Both the position numbers and the translations under genes were made by a program. Positions 8,511 through 16,469 of a stretch of DNA of 64,000 nucleotides are shown piece by piece. Each line of letters opens with the position of its first letter. Position 1 is the first letter of the stretch. The DNA is taken from assembly GCA_045127595.1 (NCBI GenBank), contig JBGVQS010000028.1:105789-169788 (forward strand). The letters run 5' to 3'. The stretch comes from Scatosoma sp045127595 (lineage in GTDB: Bacteria > Bacillota > Clostridia > Christensenellales > Borkfalkiaceae). Under the pieces are notes generated by a model. The model was not told the origin of the DNA, did no database searches, and saw nothing but the letters and a program-made list of their open reading frames with translations.

Positions 8511-10646
8511 ATGAGCGGTACGTTAGAAAAAATCAATCAGATATATTCGGAAACGGATGAAGAAATGCTCGTCAGGGCGTATCGGTACGCGGAGACGGCG
8601 CATTCCAACCAAAAACGCGCTTCGGGAGAGCCGTATTTTATACACCCGTGCGCGGTTGCGGATATTCTTATGGATTTGGGGTTGGACGCGGCAACGATTG
8701 CGGCGGCCCTACTTCACGACGTCATTGAAGATACAAATTCTACCGCGGAAGACATCAAAGCGGCGTTCGGGGAAGAAGTGCTCGAACTCGTTAGCGGCGT
8801 AACCAAGCTTGAAAAAATCGAATTTAAATCCAAAGAAGACGCGGAAGCGGAAAACTTCCGTAAAATCTTTGTTGCGATGGCAAAGGACGTGCGCGTGATC
8901 ATCATCAAGCTCGCGGACAGATTGCATAATATGCGGTCGCTGAATTTCCTTTCGCACGAACGGCAGCAACGTATGGCAAGTGAAACGCTGGACATTTACG
9001 CACCGCTTGCAGGGCGTTTGGGTATTTCGCAAATTAAGTGCGAATTAGAAGATCTTTGCTTGAAATATCTCGATCCCGAAGCCTATGATTCCCTTGTATA
9101 CAATATCAAGGAACGCCTTTCAGAGCGCAAGGAATTCGTGAATAAAATCGTCGAAGAAATCAAAGAATTGATGAGCGGAGACGGTGTGGAAGGGGAAGTA
9201 TTCGGACGGCCGAAGCACTTTTATTCCATTTATAAAAAGATGAAAAACAAGGGCAAAACGCTCGATCAAATTTACGACTTGACGGCGGTGCGCGTCATTG
9301 TAAACGATATAGGACAATGTTATACGGTGCTTGGGCGTATCCACGAAAAATGGAAACCCATTCCCGGGCGCATCAAGGACTATATCGCAACGCCGAAGCC
9401 CAACAAGTATCAATCTCTCCATACCACGGTCATGACGAGATTTGGTCAGCCTTTTGAAATTCAAATCCGAACGGAAGAAATGCACCGTATCGCAGAGTTC
9501 GGTATCGCGGCACACTGGAAATATAAGGAAGGAAGATCGGAAGAAGAACAATCGAAGTTCGAAAGCCGTTTGACGTGGCTTCGCGAAGTGATGGAATGGC
9601 AGGGGGATTTAAAGGACTCCAAGGAATTTATCGACGCGTTAAAAACGGAGCTTTACAGCCACGAATTGTTGGTGTTTACGCCGCGCGGAAAGGTCATTTC
9701 TCTGCCCCCGGGGGCAACGCCCGTCGATTTTGCGTACGCGATTCACTCGGAAGTAGGAAACCATTGTACGGGTGCGCGCGTCAATTCTAAAATCGTGCCG
9801 CTCACGACGACGTTAGAGGTCGGGGACGTGGTGGAAATCATCACTTCGCCCAACTCGAAAGGTCCGTCGCGCGACTGGCTGAAATTTATCAAATCTTCTT
9901 CGGCAAAGGCGAAAATCCGTCAATTCTATAAAAACGAGTTAAAGGAAGAAAATATCCGTATCGGTCAAATCCGTTTGGACGAAGAAGCGAAAAAACGCGG
10001 GTATTCCTTGAATACGTTGCTGACGGAAGAATCCTTTAAGCGTATTTGCGAGCGGTTTTCGTTTGGGGAACGGGAAGAAATGTTCGCGGCGGTTGGCTAC
10101 GGATCGATTTCCGTCAATCAAATTTTATTCAAGCTGATTGATTTTTACCGTAAGGAATCTCCGCAGGCGTTTGAAGTGCATGCAGGGGACGGCGGTAGAT
10201 CGCTCGGCGGCGTACTCATCAACGGGCAAAAGGGTATGCTTGTGCATTTTGCCGGTTGTTGTTCCCCCGTACCCGGGGATCAAATCATCAGCTACACTTC
10301 GCGCGGCAGAGGTACGGTCGTGCATCGTGCGGACTGCCCGAATTTGCGCGGCGTGGAAAAGCAGCGTTTGTTGTCTGCTGAATGGCAGATCGCGCCGGGT
10401 GCAAAACAGCGGTATAACGCGAACATTGCCATTCGTGCAATCGATCAGGGAGCGGCGCTTTCCGTGCTCTCGTTCGTGGTGTCGGATATGAAGCTTTCCA
10501 TTACGGCAGTCAACGGCAGAATTGATAAAAATCACGACGCGATTTTGGACGCTTCGATTTTGATTACCGATAGCGCGGACGTGGATTTGTTGATTAGAAA
10601 AATGCGTGCGGATCAACGTATTTACGACGTGCACCGTGTAAAATAA
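8511..10646 (+). CDS. relA: Bifunctional (p)ppGpp synthetase/hydrolase, RelA/SpoT family
   Basis: The enzyme makes and degrades the alarmone (p)ppGpp. The 711 residues show an HD hydrolase domain (ALLHDVIEDT near residue 71; LADRLHNMRSL), a synthetase domain (GRPKHFYSIYKKM, YDLTAVRVIV, PKPNKYQSLHTTV), a TGS domain (LLVFTPRGKVISLPPGATPVDFAY split over about residues 382-405), a conserved zinc-finger-like region (FAGCCSPVPGD, HRADCPN) and a C-terminal ACT domain. Hydrolase residues HD..ED are intact, so it is probably bifunctional. The ATG at 8511 is used because AAAGGA lies inside the end of recJ; the TTG-type upstream start has no support. Confidence 0.96.
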   Translation: MSGTLEKINQIYSETDEEMLVRAYRYAETAHSNQKRASGEPYFIHPCAVADILMDLGLDAATIAAALLHDVIEDTNSTAEDIKAAFGEEVLELVSGVTKLEKIEFKSKEDAEAENFRKIFVAMAKDVRVIIIKLADRLHNMRSLNFLSHERQQRMASETLDIYAPLAGRLGISQIKCELEDLCLKYLDPEAYDSLVYNIKERLSERKEFVNKIVEEIKELMSGDGVEGEVFGRPKHFYSIYKKMKNKGKTLDQIYDLTAVRVIVNDIGQCYTVLGRIHEKWKPIPGRIKDYIATPKPNKYQSLHTTVMTRFGQPFEIQIRTEEMHRIAEFGIAAHWKYKEGRSEEEQSKFESRLTWLREVMEWQGDLKDSKEFIDALKTELYSHELLVFTPRGKVISLPPGATPVDFAYAIHSEVGNHCTGARVNSKIVPLTTTLEVGDVVEIITSPNSKGPSRDWLKFIKSSSAKAKIRQFYKNELKEENIRIGQIRLDEEAKKRGYSLNTLLTEESFKRICERFSFGEREEMFAAVGYGSISVNQILFKLIDFYRKESPQAFEVHAGDGGRSLGGVLINGQKGMLVHFAGCCSPVPGDQIISYTSRGRGTVVHRADCPNLRGVEKQRLLSAEWQIAPGAKQRYNANIAIRAIDQGAALSVLSFVVSDMKLSITAVNGRIDKNHDAILDASILITDSADVDLLIRKMRADQRIYDVHRVK

Positions 10647-10658
10647 CAGGAAACATAT

Positions 10659-11285
10659 ATGGAAATTATGACCCTTTCGCCCCGTGGATTCGGGGCGAAT
10701 ACCTATCTTATAACAACCGACGGGCAAAATGCAATCGTTGTCGATCCTGCGCAAACGCGTGTGGAAGCGGAGCTTGTAAAGCGGGGCTTGCGTGCCACGC
10801 ACGTGCTTTTAACCCATTGTCATTTCGACCACGTGGGCGGCGTTGCCGTTTTGCAGGAAGGGGGCGCAAAGGTGCTTTGCTCGGATCAAGAAAAGCCGTT
10901 GATCGGTACGGGCGCGGCGTTATTTTCTCTTGCAGGTATGCCCGAAGTTTTTTACCGCGTAGACGAAACCTTTCAAGACGGCGAGGAAAAGCTTTTAAAC
11001 GGTTTGCGGATAAAAATGCTGTTGACGCCGGGACATACGCAAGGGAGCGCGTGTTATCTCGTTTCCGACGGGCAGGGCAAGGAAGTCCTCTTTTCGGGGG
11101 ATACCCTCTTTCAAGGCTCTATCGGCAGAACGGATTTCCCGACGGGGAGCATGGCAACGCTTAGACAAAGCTTGAAAAAATTATCAAAATTACCCGACGG
11201 TTTGCCTGTGCTTTCAGGCCACGGCGACGAAACGACCATCGGGGAAGAAAAGAAAACGAATCCTTTTATGGCGGACGTATTATGA
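10659..11285 (+). CDS. MBL-fold metallo-hydrolase (glyoxalase II-like)
   Basis: This 208-residue member of the metallo-beta-lactamase fold has the metal-binding motif HCHFDHVGG (about residues 51-59), a later His in PGHTQGS and an Asp in FSGDTLF, and a final His in SGHGDET. These are the ligands of the glyoxalase II/persulfide dioxygenase-like branch. In Firmicutes this gene often follows relA; the real substrate is unknown. Its stop overlaps the hemZ start (ATGA at 11282-11285). Confidence 0.85.
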   Translation: MEIMTLSPRGFGANTYLITTDGQNAIVVDPAQTRVEAELVKRGLRATHVLLTHCHFDHVGGVAVLQEGGAKVLCSDQEKPLIGTGAALFSLAGMPEVFYRVDETFQDGEEKLLNGLRIKMLLTPGHTQGSACYLVSDGQGKEVLFSGDTLFQGSIGRTDFPTGSMATLRQSLKKLSKLPDGLPVLSGHGDETTIGEEKKTNPFMADVL

Positions 11286-12661
11286 CATTTACCACCGATT
11301 GTGCATTTTTGGAAAACGAGCTATTAGACGTGGTGCGTTTGTTTAAAAAACGCCCCGAAACGCTTGCGCACTCTTTTGTTTATAAAGAGGGCGTATTTTT
11401 CAATGCATTCACGGTGGACGGACTTGAATATTCCTTTGAAGATGGGGGGCAGGTACGAGATGAACTCGAATTTAAACGTTTAGAACGGCGTTTTGCCAAA
11501 CTGCGTTTATACGAGATTTTGTCCGCGCTCTATCAGGAAAAAATGCCTTGGGGCGCGTTGACGGGGATTCGTCCGACGAAGCTTGCGTACATGGAAGAAG
11601 AAAACGGGCGGGATTTTACAAAGCTTTTTCAAAAAATGCAGGTACGGGAAGAAAATATACAGCTTGTCAAAAGCATTTTAGAAACGCAAAAGGGGATTTA
11701 TGAAAAGCGGGACGGCAACACCGATTTGTTTGTATCTATTCCGTTTTGTCCGACGAAATGCGCCTATTGTTCTTTCATTACAGCACCGATTGAAAAGACG
11801 CGCGGCTTTTTACCCGATTATTTGGATTGCTTGGAAAAGGAGCTTTCCGCCGCGAAAGAAAGCGTAGGGAAGCTGCGCAGTATTTACGTGGGGGGCGGTA
11901 CGCCGTTTGCCTTGAACGTGCAGGAGCTTGAAAGGGTGTTAAAGGGGATTGCGCCCTTACGTGAAAAATTCTCTCCGCACTGCGAATACACGGTAGAAGC
12001 AGGGCGGCCGGACGTATTCACGGAAGAAAAGCTTGCGCTTTTAAAGGAATACGGGGTTACGAGAATTTGTATCAATCCGCAAAGCTTTTCAGACGAAACG
12101 CTGCAAAAAATCGGCAGGAAACACACGGTTGCGGATATTTATAACGCGTTTGAAATGTCGGAAAAATACGGTTTTTTAATCAACGTGGACTTGATTGCAG
12201 GGCTTGCCGACGAAACGCCTGAAATTTTTGAAAACAGCCTTTTGAAAGGAGTGGAAACGGGCGCGGACAATATTACCGTGCATTGTCTTTCCTTGAAGTC
12301 GGGCGCGAAGCTCAAAGAGGAAACTTCGTATATTGAAAACGATTTCATCTCGACCATGGTAGCCGCTTCTAGACGAATTTTAGAAGAAAACGGCTATTTG
12401 CCCTATTATATGTACCGCCAAAAATATCAGGTGGGGAACAACGAAAACGTGGGTTGGACGAAACCGAATCGCGCGTGCGTGTACAACGTGGATATTATGG
12501 AAGAAACAGCGGATAATTTGGCGGTGGGCGCAAACGCGGTGTCCAAGCGTGTTTTTACGGACAAGGGCTTGATTACCCGCTTTGCTTCGCAAAAGGATTT
12601 GAAAACGTACATTGAAAAGATTGACGAAATTATAGAAAAAAGACGAAAATTTTTTCAATAA
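11282..12661 (+). CDS. hemZ: HemZ-type radical SAM enzyme (coproporphyrinogen dehydrogenase-like)
   Basis: The 459-residue protein belongs to the HemN/HemZ radical SAM family. A HemZ-type N-terminal domain (about residues 1-140) ends with WGALTGIRPTKLAY. The cluster motif CPTKCAYC (CX3CX2C) is at about residues 159-166, then the SAM-binding YVGGGTP. The HemN-like C-terminal region follows (YYMYRQKYQVGNNENVG). HemZ is named for anaerobic coproporphyrinogen oxidation, but no other haem gene is present here, so the true substrate is uncertain. Start overlaps the previous gene by 4 nt. Confidence 0.85.
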   Translation: MTFTTDCAFLENELLDVVRLFKKRPETLAHSFVYKEGVFFNAFTVDGLEYSFEDGGQVRDELEFKRLERRFAKLRLYEILSALYQEKMPWGALTGIRPTKLAYMEEENGRDFTKLFQKMQVREENIQLVKSILETQKGIYEKRDGNTDLFVSIPFCPTKCAYCSFITAPIEKTRGFLPDYLDCLEKELSAAKESVGKLRSIYVGGGTPFALNVQELERVLKGIAPLREKFSPHCEYTVEAGRPDVFTEEKLALLKEYGVTRICINPQSFSDETLQKIGRKHTVADIYNAFEMSEKYGFLINVDLIAGLADETPEIFENSLLKGVETGADNITVHCLSLKSGAKLKEETSYIENDFISTMVAASRRILEENGYLPYYMYRQKYQVGNNENVGWTKPNRACVYNVDIMEETADNLAVGANAVSKRVFTDKGLITRFASQKDLKTYIEKIDEIIEKRRKFFQ

Positions 12662-12695
12662 CGGCTAAAAAATACGTAAATTCGCTTAAAAACAA

Positions 12696-12724
12696 TTTAC
12701 TTTCAAGATGGAATATGCTAAAAT
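12696..12724 (+). promoter_or_regulatory. Promoter and structured leader of rpsO
   Basis: TTTACT (12696-12701), 17 bp, TAAAAT (12719-12724). The 80-nt leader contains CTGGGC (12740-12745) that can pair with GCTCAG (12766-12771), so it may hold an S15 autoregulatory fold. That fold is an inference only. Confidence 0.6.
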
Positions 12725-12813
12725 AGTAATAACGGCTGTCTGGGCGGATCGATTCTCCACGGCTTGCTCAGCGGTACGTGATATAATTTTCCAAACAACA
12801 GGAGGATAAAAAA

Positions 12814-13068
12814 ATGGAAAAGAATGAAATTATCGCAAAATTTGCAACCCACGAAGGCGACACTGGTTCGCCCGAAGTACAGATCGCGCTTTTGACGTAT
12901 CGTATCAACCACTTGAACGAACACCTTAAAAGCCACAAGCAGGATAACCACTCCCGCCGTGGTCTTTTGAAGATGGTTGGTAAGCGTCGCGGTCTTCTCG
13001 ATTATTTGAAAGAGAAGGAAATCGCTAGATACAGAGCTATCGTTGAAGCGTTGGGTCTCAGAAAATAA
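12814..13068 (+). CDS. rpsO: 30S ribosomal protein S15
   Basis: S15 binds 16S rRNA early in assembly of the 30S platform. The 84-residue protein shows the family signatures GDTGSPEVQIALLT and HLKSHKQDNHSRRGLL and the end DYLKEKEIARYRAIVEALGL. It is about five residues shorter than the usual 88-89, missing part of the N-terminus. A strong CAGGAGG precedes the ATG. It is followed by its own terminator and then pnp, the conserved bacterial order rpsO-pnp. Confidence 0.97.
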   Translation: MEKNEIIAKFATHEGDTGSPEVQIALLTYRINHLNEHLKSHKQDNHSRRGLLKMVGKRRGLLDYLKEKEIARYRAIVEALGLRK

Positions 13069-13081
13069 GGCAAGCACGAAA

Positions 13082-13110
13082 GGGCGGGTTATTTTAACTC
13101 GCTCTTTTTT
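13082..13110 (+). terminator. Intrinsic terminator after rpsO
   Basis: Ten paired positions (13082-13091 with 13095-13104) around a TTT loop, then TTTTTT. Read-through would feed pnp. Confidence 0.85.
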
Positions 13111-13117
13111 GTGATAA

Positions 13118-13207
13118 GGTAACGTTAGGGCAAAAAATCGGCGTGCGCGAAAGGGACAAGCTACGGCATAAGCTTTTCTTGGAAACGCGCGTTGGGCAAC
13201 CGTTACC
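13118..13207 (+). promoter_or_regulatory. Structured 5' leader of pnp
   Basis: GGTAACG (13118-13124) pairs with CGTTACC (13201-13207), enclosing an AAGCT...AGCTT stem; CCGTC-GGGC-GACGG forms another hairpin right after. In other bacteria PNPase autoregulates through a cleaved leader stem; whether that happens here is inference. I see no clear promoter in this spacer. Confidence 0.4.
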
Positions 13208-13267
13208 GTCGGGCGACGGCAACGGACAAGAACAAAAAAAGAATTAAAGAATAAGGAGAATTTTAAC

Positions 13268-15367
13268 ATGCCAGATTTAAACAACAGCAGAGTATTCAAA
13301 ACGGAATACGCAGGCAGAGAACTTATCGTAGAAATCGGTAAATATGCAGAACAGGCAAACGGCGCGTGCTTGGTACGTTGCGGAGATACCGCGGTACACG
13401 TATCGGTATGTATGTCCGAAACCGCAAGAGAGGGTATGGATTTCTTCCCCCTTTCCGTAGATTATGAAGAAAAAATGTTCGCCGTAGGTAAAATCCCCGG
13501 CGGTTTCAAAAAGCGTGAAGGCAGAGCGTCCGATAAGGCAATCTTGACGAGCCGTCTTATCGACCGTCCTATCCGTCCGTTGTTTCCGAAGGGAATTTTC
13601 AACGACGTAGTCGTTGTTGCAACGGCGCTTTCCGTTGATCCCGACATCTCCCCCGAACCTTTGGCAATGGTTGGTTCGTCCATCGCGCTTTCCATTTCCG
13701 ATATTCCTTGGGCAGGTCCTACGGGCTCGGTTGTCGTTGGTTGCATCGACGGGCAATATATCATTAACCCCACGGTTGCTGAAAAGGAAAAGAGCACGAT
13801 TCATTTGAACCTTGCAGGTACTTCCGACGCAATCCTTATGATCGAAGCGGGCGCAAACGAAGTTACCGACGCGGAAATGGTCGGCGCAATCATGTTCGGT
13901 CATGAAGAAATCAAGAAAGTTTGCAAATGGATCGCGGAAGAAATCGTTCCCGCCGTCGGCAAACCCAAGAAAGAAATGGAGCTTTACAAGATCCCCGAAG
14001 ATCTTGACGCGGCTGTAAAAGCATACGGCTATGACAAGTTGTACGCTGCGCTCGATACGTTTGACCGTCAGGAAAGACAAGCAAAGCAAGCTGCTGCGGA
14101 AGCGGAAATTATCGAACATTTCTCGGAAATCTATCCCGATCAAATCCGCGAAGTAAAAGATTCCATCTACTATATCGTAAAGGGAATCGTTCGCGCGAAG
14201 ATCTTCGACGGCGTTCGTCCCGACGGCAGAAAGCTTACGGAAGTGCGTCCTATTTGGTGTGAACACGGGATTCTTCCCCGCGTACACGGTTCGGCTATCT
14301 TCACGAGAGGTCAAACGCAAGCGCTTACTACCTGTACGCTTGGTATGCTCGGCGAAGCGCAAAGAATGGAAGGTTTGGACGAAGAAGAAGAAAAGAGATA
14401 TATGCATCAATACAACTTCCCCGGCTATTCCACGGGCGAAGCAAAGGCATTGAGATCCCCCGGCAGACGTGAAATCGGCCACGGCGCACTTGCGGAAAGA
14501 GCGCTTGTTCCCGTAATTCCTTCTCCCGAAGAATTCCCGTATGCAATCCGCGTCGTATCCGACATTTTGTCCTCGAACGGTTCGTCGTCGATGGCTTCCG
14601 TTTGCGGTTCGACGATGTCGCTTATGGACGCAGGCGTTCCCATTAAAGCGCCCGTAGCTGGCTGTGCAATGGGGCTTGTAAAAGATCCTGAAACGGGTAA
14701 GTACGTTATTATGACGGACATTCAGGGCTTGGAAGACTTCCTTGGGGATATGGACTTTAAGGTAGCAGGTACGGACAAGGGTATCACGGCTATCCAAATG
14801 GATATTAAGATCAAGGGTATTTCCGAACAAATCATGCTCGACGCGATTGCGCAAGCGCAGGAAGCAAGAAAGTTCATTTTGGGCAAGATGCTTGAATGCA
14901 TTCCTGAAACGAACGAACAGCTTTCCGTTTATGCACCGAAGATCATCACCTTCAAGATCAACCCCGAAAAGATCGGCGACGTTGTCGGTAAGCAGGGTAA
15001 AGTTATCAACAAGATCATTGAACAAACGGGCACGAAGATCGACATTGAAGAAGACGGTACGGTATGTATCGCTTGCTATGGCGACGTTGCAAACGCAGAA
15101 CGCGCGAAAGCGATTGTTCAATCGATTGCACACGATCCCGAAGTTGGCGATATGTTCGTAGGCGTTGTCGTTCGTATCCTTTCCAAAGTAGGCGCGTTCG
15201 TAGAATTTGCGCCCGGTAAGGACGGTATGATCCACATTTCCAAGCTTTCCGAACAAAGAGTAAATCAGGTAGAAGACGTACTCAATATCGGCGACAAGGT
15301 GAAAGTGGAAATCATCAAGATCGGCGACAAGGGTATCGATTTGAAGCTTCTTGAAAAGATGGATTGA
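13268..15367 (+). CDS. pnp: Polynucleotide phosphorylase
   Basis: PNPase is the phosphorolytic 3'-5' exoribonuclease and polymerase of mRNA decay. The 699 residues contain two RNase PH domains (about 10-230 and 310-545) joined by an alpha-helical segment, the second with SNGSSSMASVCG and GDMDFKVAGT. KH (KIGDVVGKQGKVINKI, about 560-620) and S1 (GDMFVGVVVRILSKVGAFVEF, about 625-695) domains follow. All domains and length match the family (about 700). AAGGAG lies before the ATG. A terminator follows. Confidence 0.98.
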   Translation: MPDLNNSRVFKTEYAGRELIVEIGKYAEQANGACLVRCGDTAVHVSVCMSETAREGMDFFPLSVDYEEKMFAVGKIPGGFKKREGRASDKAILTSRLIDRPIRPLFPKGIFNDVVVVATALSVDPDISPEPLAMVGSSIALSISDIPWAGPTGSVVVGCIDGQYIINPTVAEKEKSTIHLNLAGTSDAILMIEAGANEVTDAEMVGAIMFGHEEIKKVCKWIAEEIVPAVGKPKKEMELYKIPEDLDAAVKAYGYDKLYAALDTFDRQERQAKQAAAEAEIIEHFSEIYPDQIREVKDSIYYIVKGIVRAKIFDGVRPDGRKLTEVRPIWCEHGILPRVHGSAIFTRGQTQALTTCTLGMLGEAQRMEGLDEEEEKRYMHQYNFPGYSTGEAKALRSPGRREIGHGALAERALVPVIPSPEEFPYAIRVVSDILSSNGSSSMASVCGSTMSLMDAGVPIKAPVAGCAMGLVKDPETGKYVIMTDIQGLEDFLGDMDFKVAGTDKGITAIQMDIKIKGISEQIMLDAIAQAQEARKFILGKMLECIPETNEQLSVYAPKIITFKINPEKIGDVVGKQGKVINKIIEQTGTKIDIEEDGTVCIACYGDVANAERAKAIVQSIAHDPEVGDMFVGVVVRILSKVGAFVEFAPGKDGMIHISKLSEQRVNQVEDVLNIGDKVKVEIIKIGDKGIDLKLLEKMD

Positions 15368-15391
15368 TTTTATAAGATAAAAGATAAATAT

Positions 15392-15420
15392 AACGCCGAC
15401 CCGATAAGGATCGGCGTTTT
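15392..15420 (+). terminator. Intrinsic terminator after pnp
   Basis: AACGCCGA (15392-15399) pairs with TCGGCGTT (15411-15418), followed by a short T-run. Confidence 0.85.
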
Positions 15421-15423
15421 ATC

Positions 15424-15452
15424 TTGACAAACAGGCTTGCATATAGTATAAT
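15424..15452 (+). promoter_or_regulatory. Consensus sigma-A promoter for the glycosyltransferase gene
   Basis: TTGACA (15424-15429), 17 bp, TATAAT (15447-15452): a full consensus match, only 20 bp before the start codon. Confidence 0.9.
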
Positions 15453-15472
15453 GAAAGCAGGAGAAAAAGGAT

Positions 15473-16405
15473 ATGGCAAAATATTCGATAATCGTACCTG
15501 CATACAATGAAGAAAAGAGCTTGCAATTATTTTACGACGCGGTAACGCCGCTGATGGAAAGCTTGCAGGAAGAATACGAAATGATTTTCGTAAACGACGG
15601 TAGCAGGGATGCGACGAAAGAGATTTTAAGCGGTTTAGCAAATCGGGACAAGCGGGTAAAGGTGTGTAACTTTTCCCGTAATTTTGGGCAACAGGCGGCA
15701 CTTTTGTGCGGCTTGAAAGAAGCGAGCGGCGAGGCTGTAATCGCGATGGACGCCGATTTACAAGATCCCCCCGAAGTGGCGCTTGAAATGATTAAAAAGT
15801 GGAAAGAGGGTTTTGATATCGTACACGGCAAACGCCGTAAAAGAAGGGGCGAAGGGGTATTCAAACGCGCTACGGCGTTCGTGTATTATCGTTTCATGCG
15901 CAAGATCACGGGGATCGATATGCCCAAGGACGTTGGGGATTTTAAGCTTTATGACCGCAAGGTAGTGGACGCGATTTTGTCGATGGGCGAACACGACCGA
16001 TTGCTCCGCGCGCAAGCCGCTTGGGTAGGCTTTAAACAAACGAACGTGGAATTCGACCGTCCCGAACGGGTTGCAGGGGAAACGCACTATACCTTAAAAA
16101 AGATGGTCAAGCTTGCGCAGGCGGGAGTGTTCCCGAATACCGACTATACGTTGAGCCTGCCGATCAAGCTTGGATTATTGCTTGGCTTTGCAAGTCTTGC
16201 TTGTTTTATCACGTTTATCGTCTTGGCTTGTTTAGGGATATTCTTTGGCGGAATGCTTGCGTGGCTGTTCCCGACGGTGGGGGCGTTGTTTGCGGTGGTA
16301 TTAGTATGCCAAGGGCTTGCGAATATGCACACGGCAATGATTTATCGGGAAGTGCAAAACCGACCGAAATATATCGTTGCGGAAAAATTGAATTTTGATG
16401 AATAA
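15473..16405 (+). CDS. Membrane-bound family 2 glycosyltransferase (polyprenyl-phosphate sugar transferase type)
   Basis: The 310-residue protein has a GT-A catalytic domain (IIVPAYNEEKSL near residue 5; FVNDGSRDAT; DADLQDPPE as the DXD metal site near residue 93) and two C-terminal membrane spans (about 230-260 and 263-290). This is the arrangement of GtrB/DPM1-like enzymes that move a sugar from a nucleotide donor to undecaprenyl phosphate. The sugar cannot be told. It stands alone between terminators with its own strong promoter and meets mnmG tail to tail. Confidence 0.88.
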   Translation: MAKYSIIVPAYNEEKSLQLFYDAVTPLMESLQEEYEMIFVNDGSRDATKEILSGLANRDKRVKVCNFSRNFGQQAALLCGLKEASGEAVIAMDADLQDPPEVALEMIKKWKEGFDIVHGKRRKRRGEGVFKRATAFVYYRFMRKITGIDMPKDVGDFKLYDRKVVDAILSMGEHDRLLRAQAAWVGFKQTNVEFDRPERVAGETHYTLKKMVKLAQAGVFPNTDYTLSLPIKLGLLLGFASLACFITFIVLACLGIFFGGMLAWLFPTVGALFAVVLVCQGLANMHTAMIYREVQNRPKYIVAEKLNFDE

Positions 16406-16417
16406 AAACAACAATAA

Positions 16418-16451
16418 ACCTGCCCCGTTGGTGAAAACCAACGGGGCAGGT
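16418..16451. terminator. Bidirectional terminator between the glycosyltransferase gene and mnmG
   Basis: A perfect 15-bp stem (16418-16432 with 16437-16451) with a GAAA loop. The T-rich flank is better on the minus strand, so it mainly ends mnmG/dnaA transcripts. Its 3' arm starts a copy of the dispersed GGGGCAGGTA motif. Confidence 0.85.
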
Positions 16452-16469
16452 ATGCGTTTAACGTTCTTT

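Noticed and set aside
13277..15256. 659-codon open frame antisense to pnp
   Set aside because: It mirrors the pnp frame, has no ribosome binding site or family motif, and pnp is complete. It arises from codon bias in a highly expressed gene.
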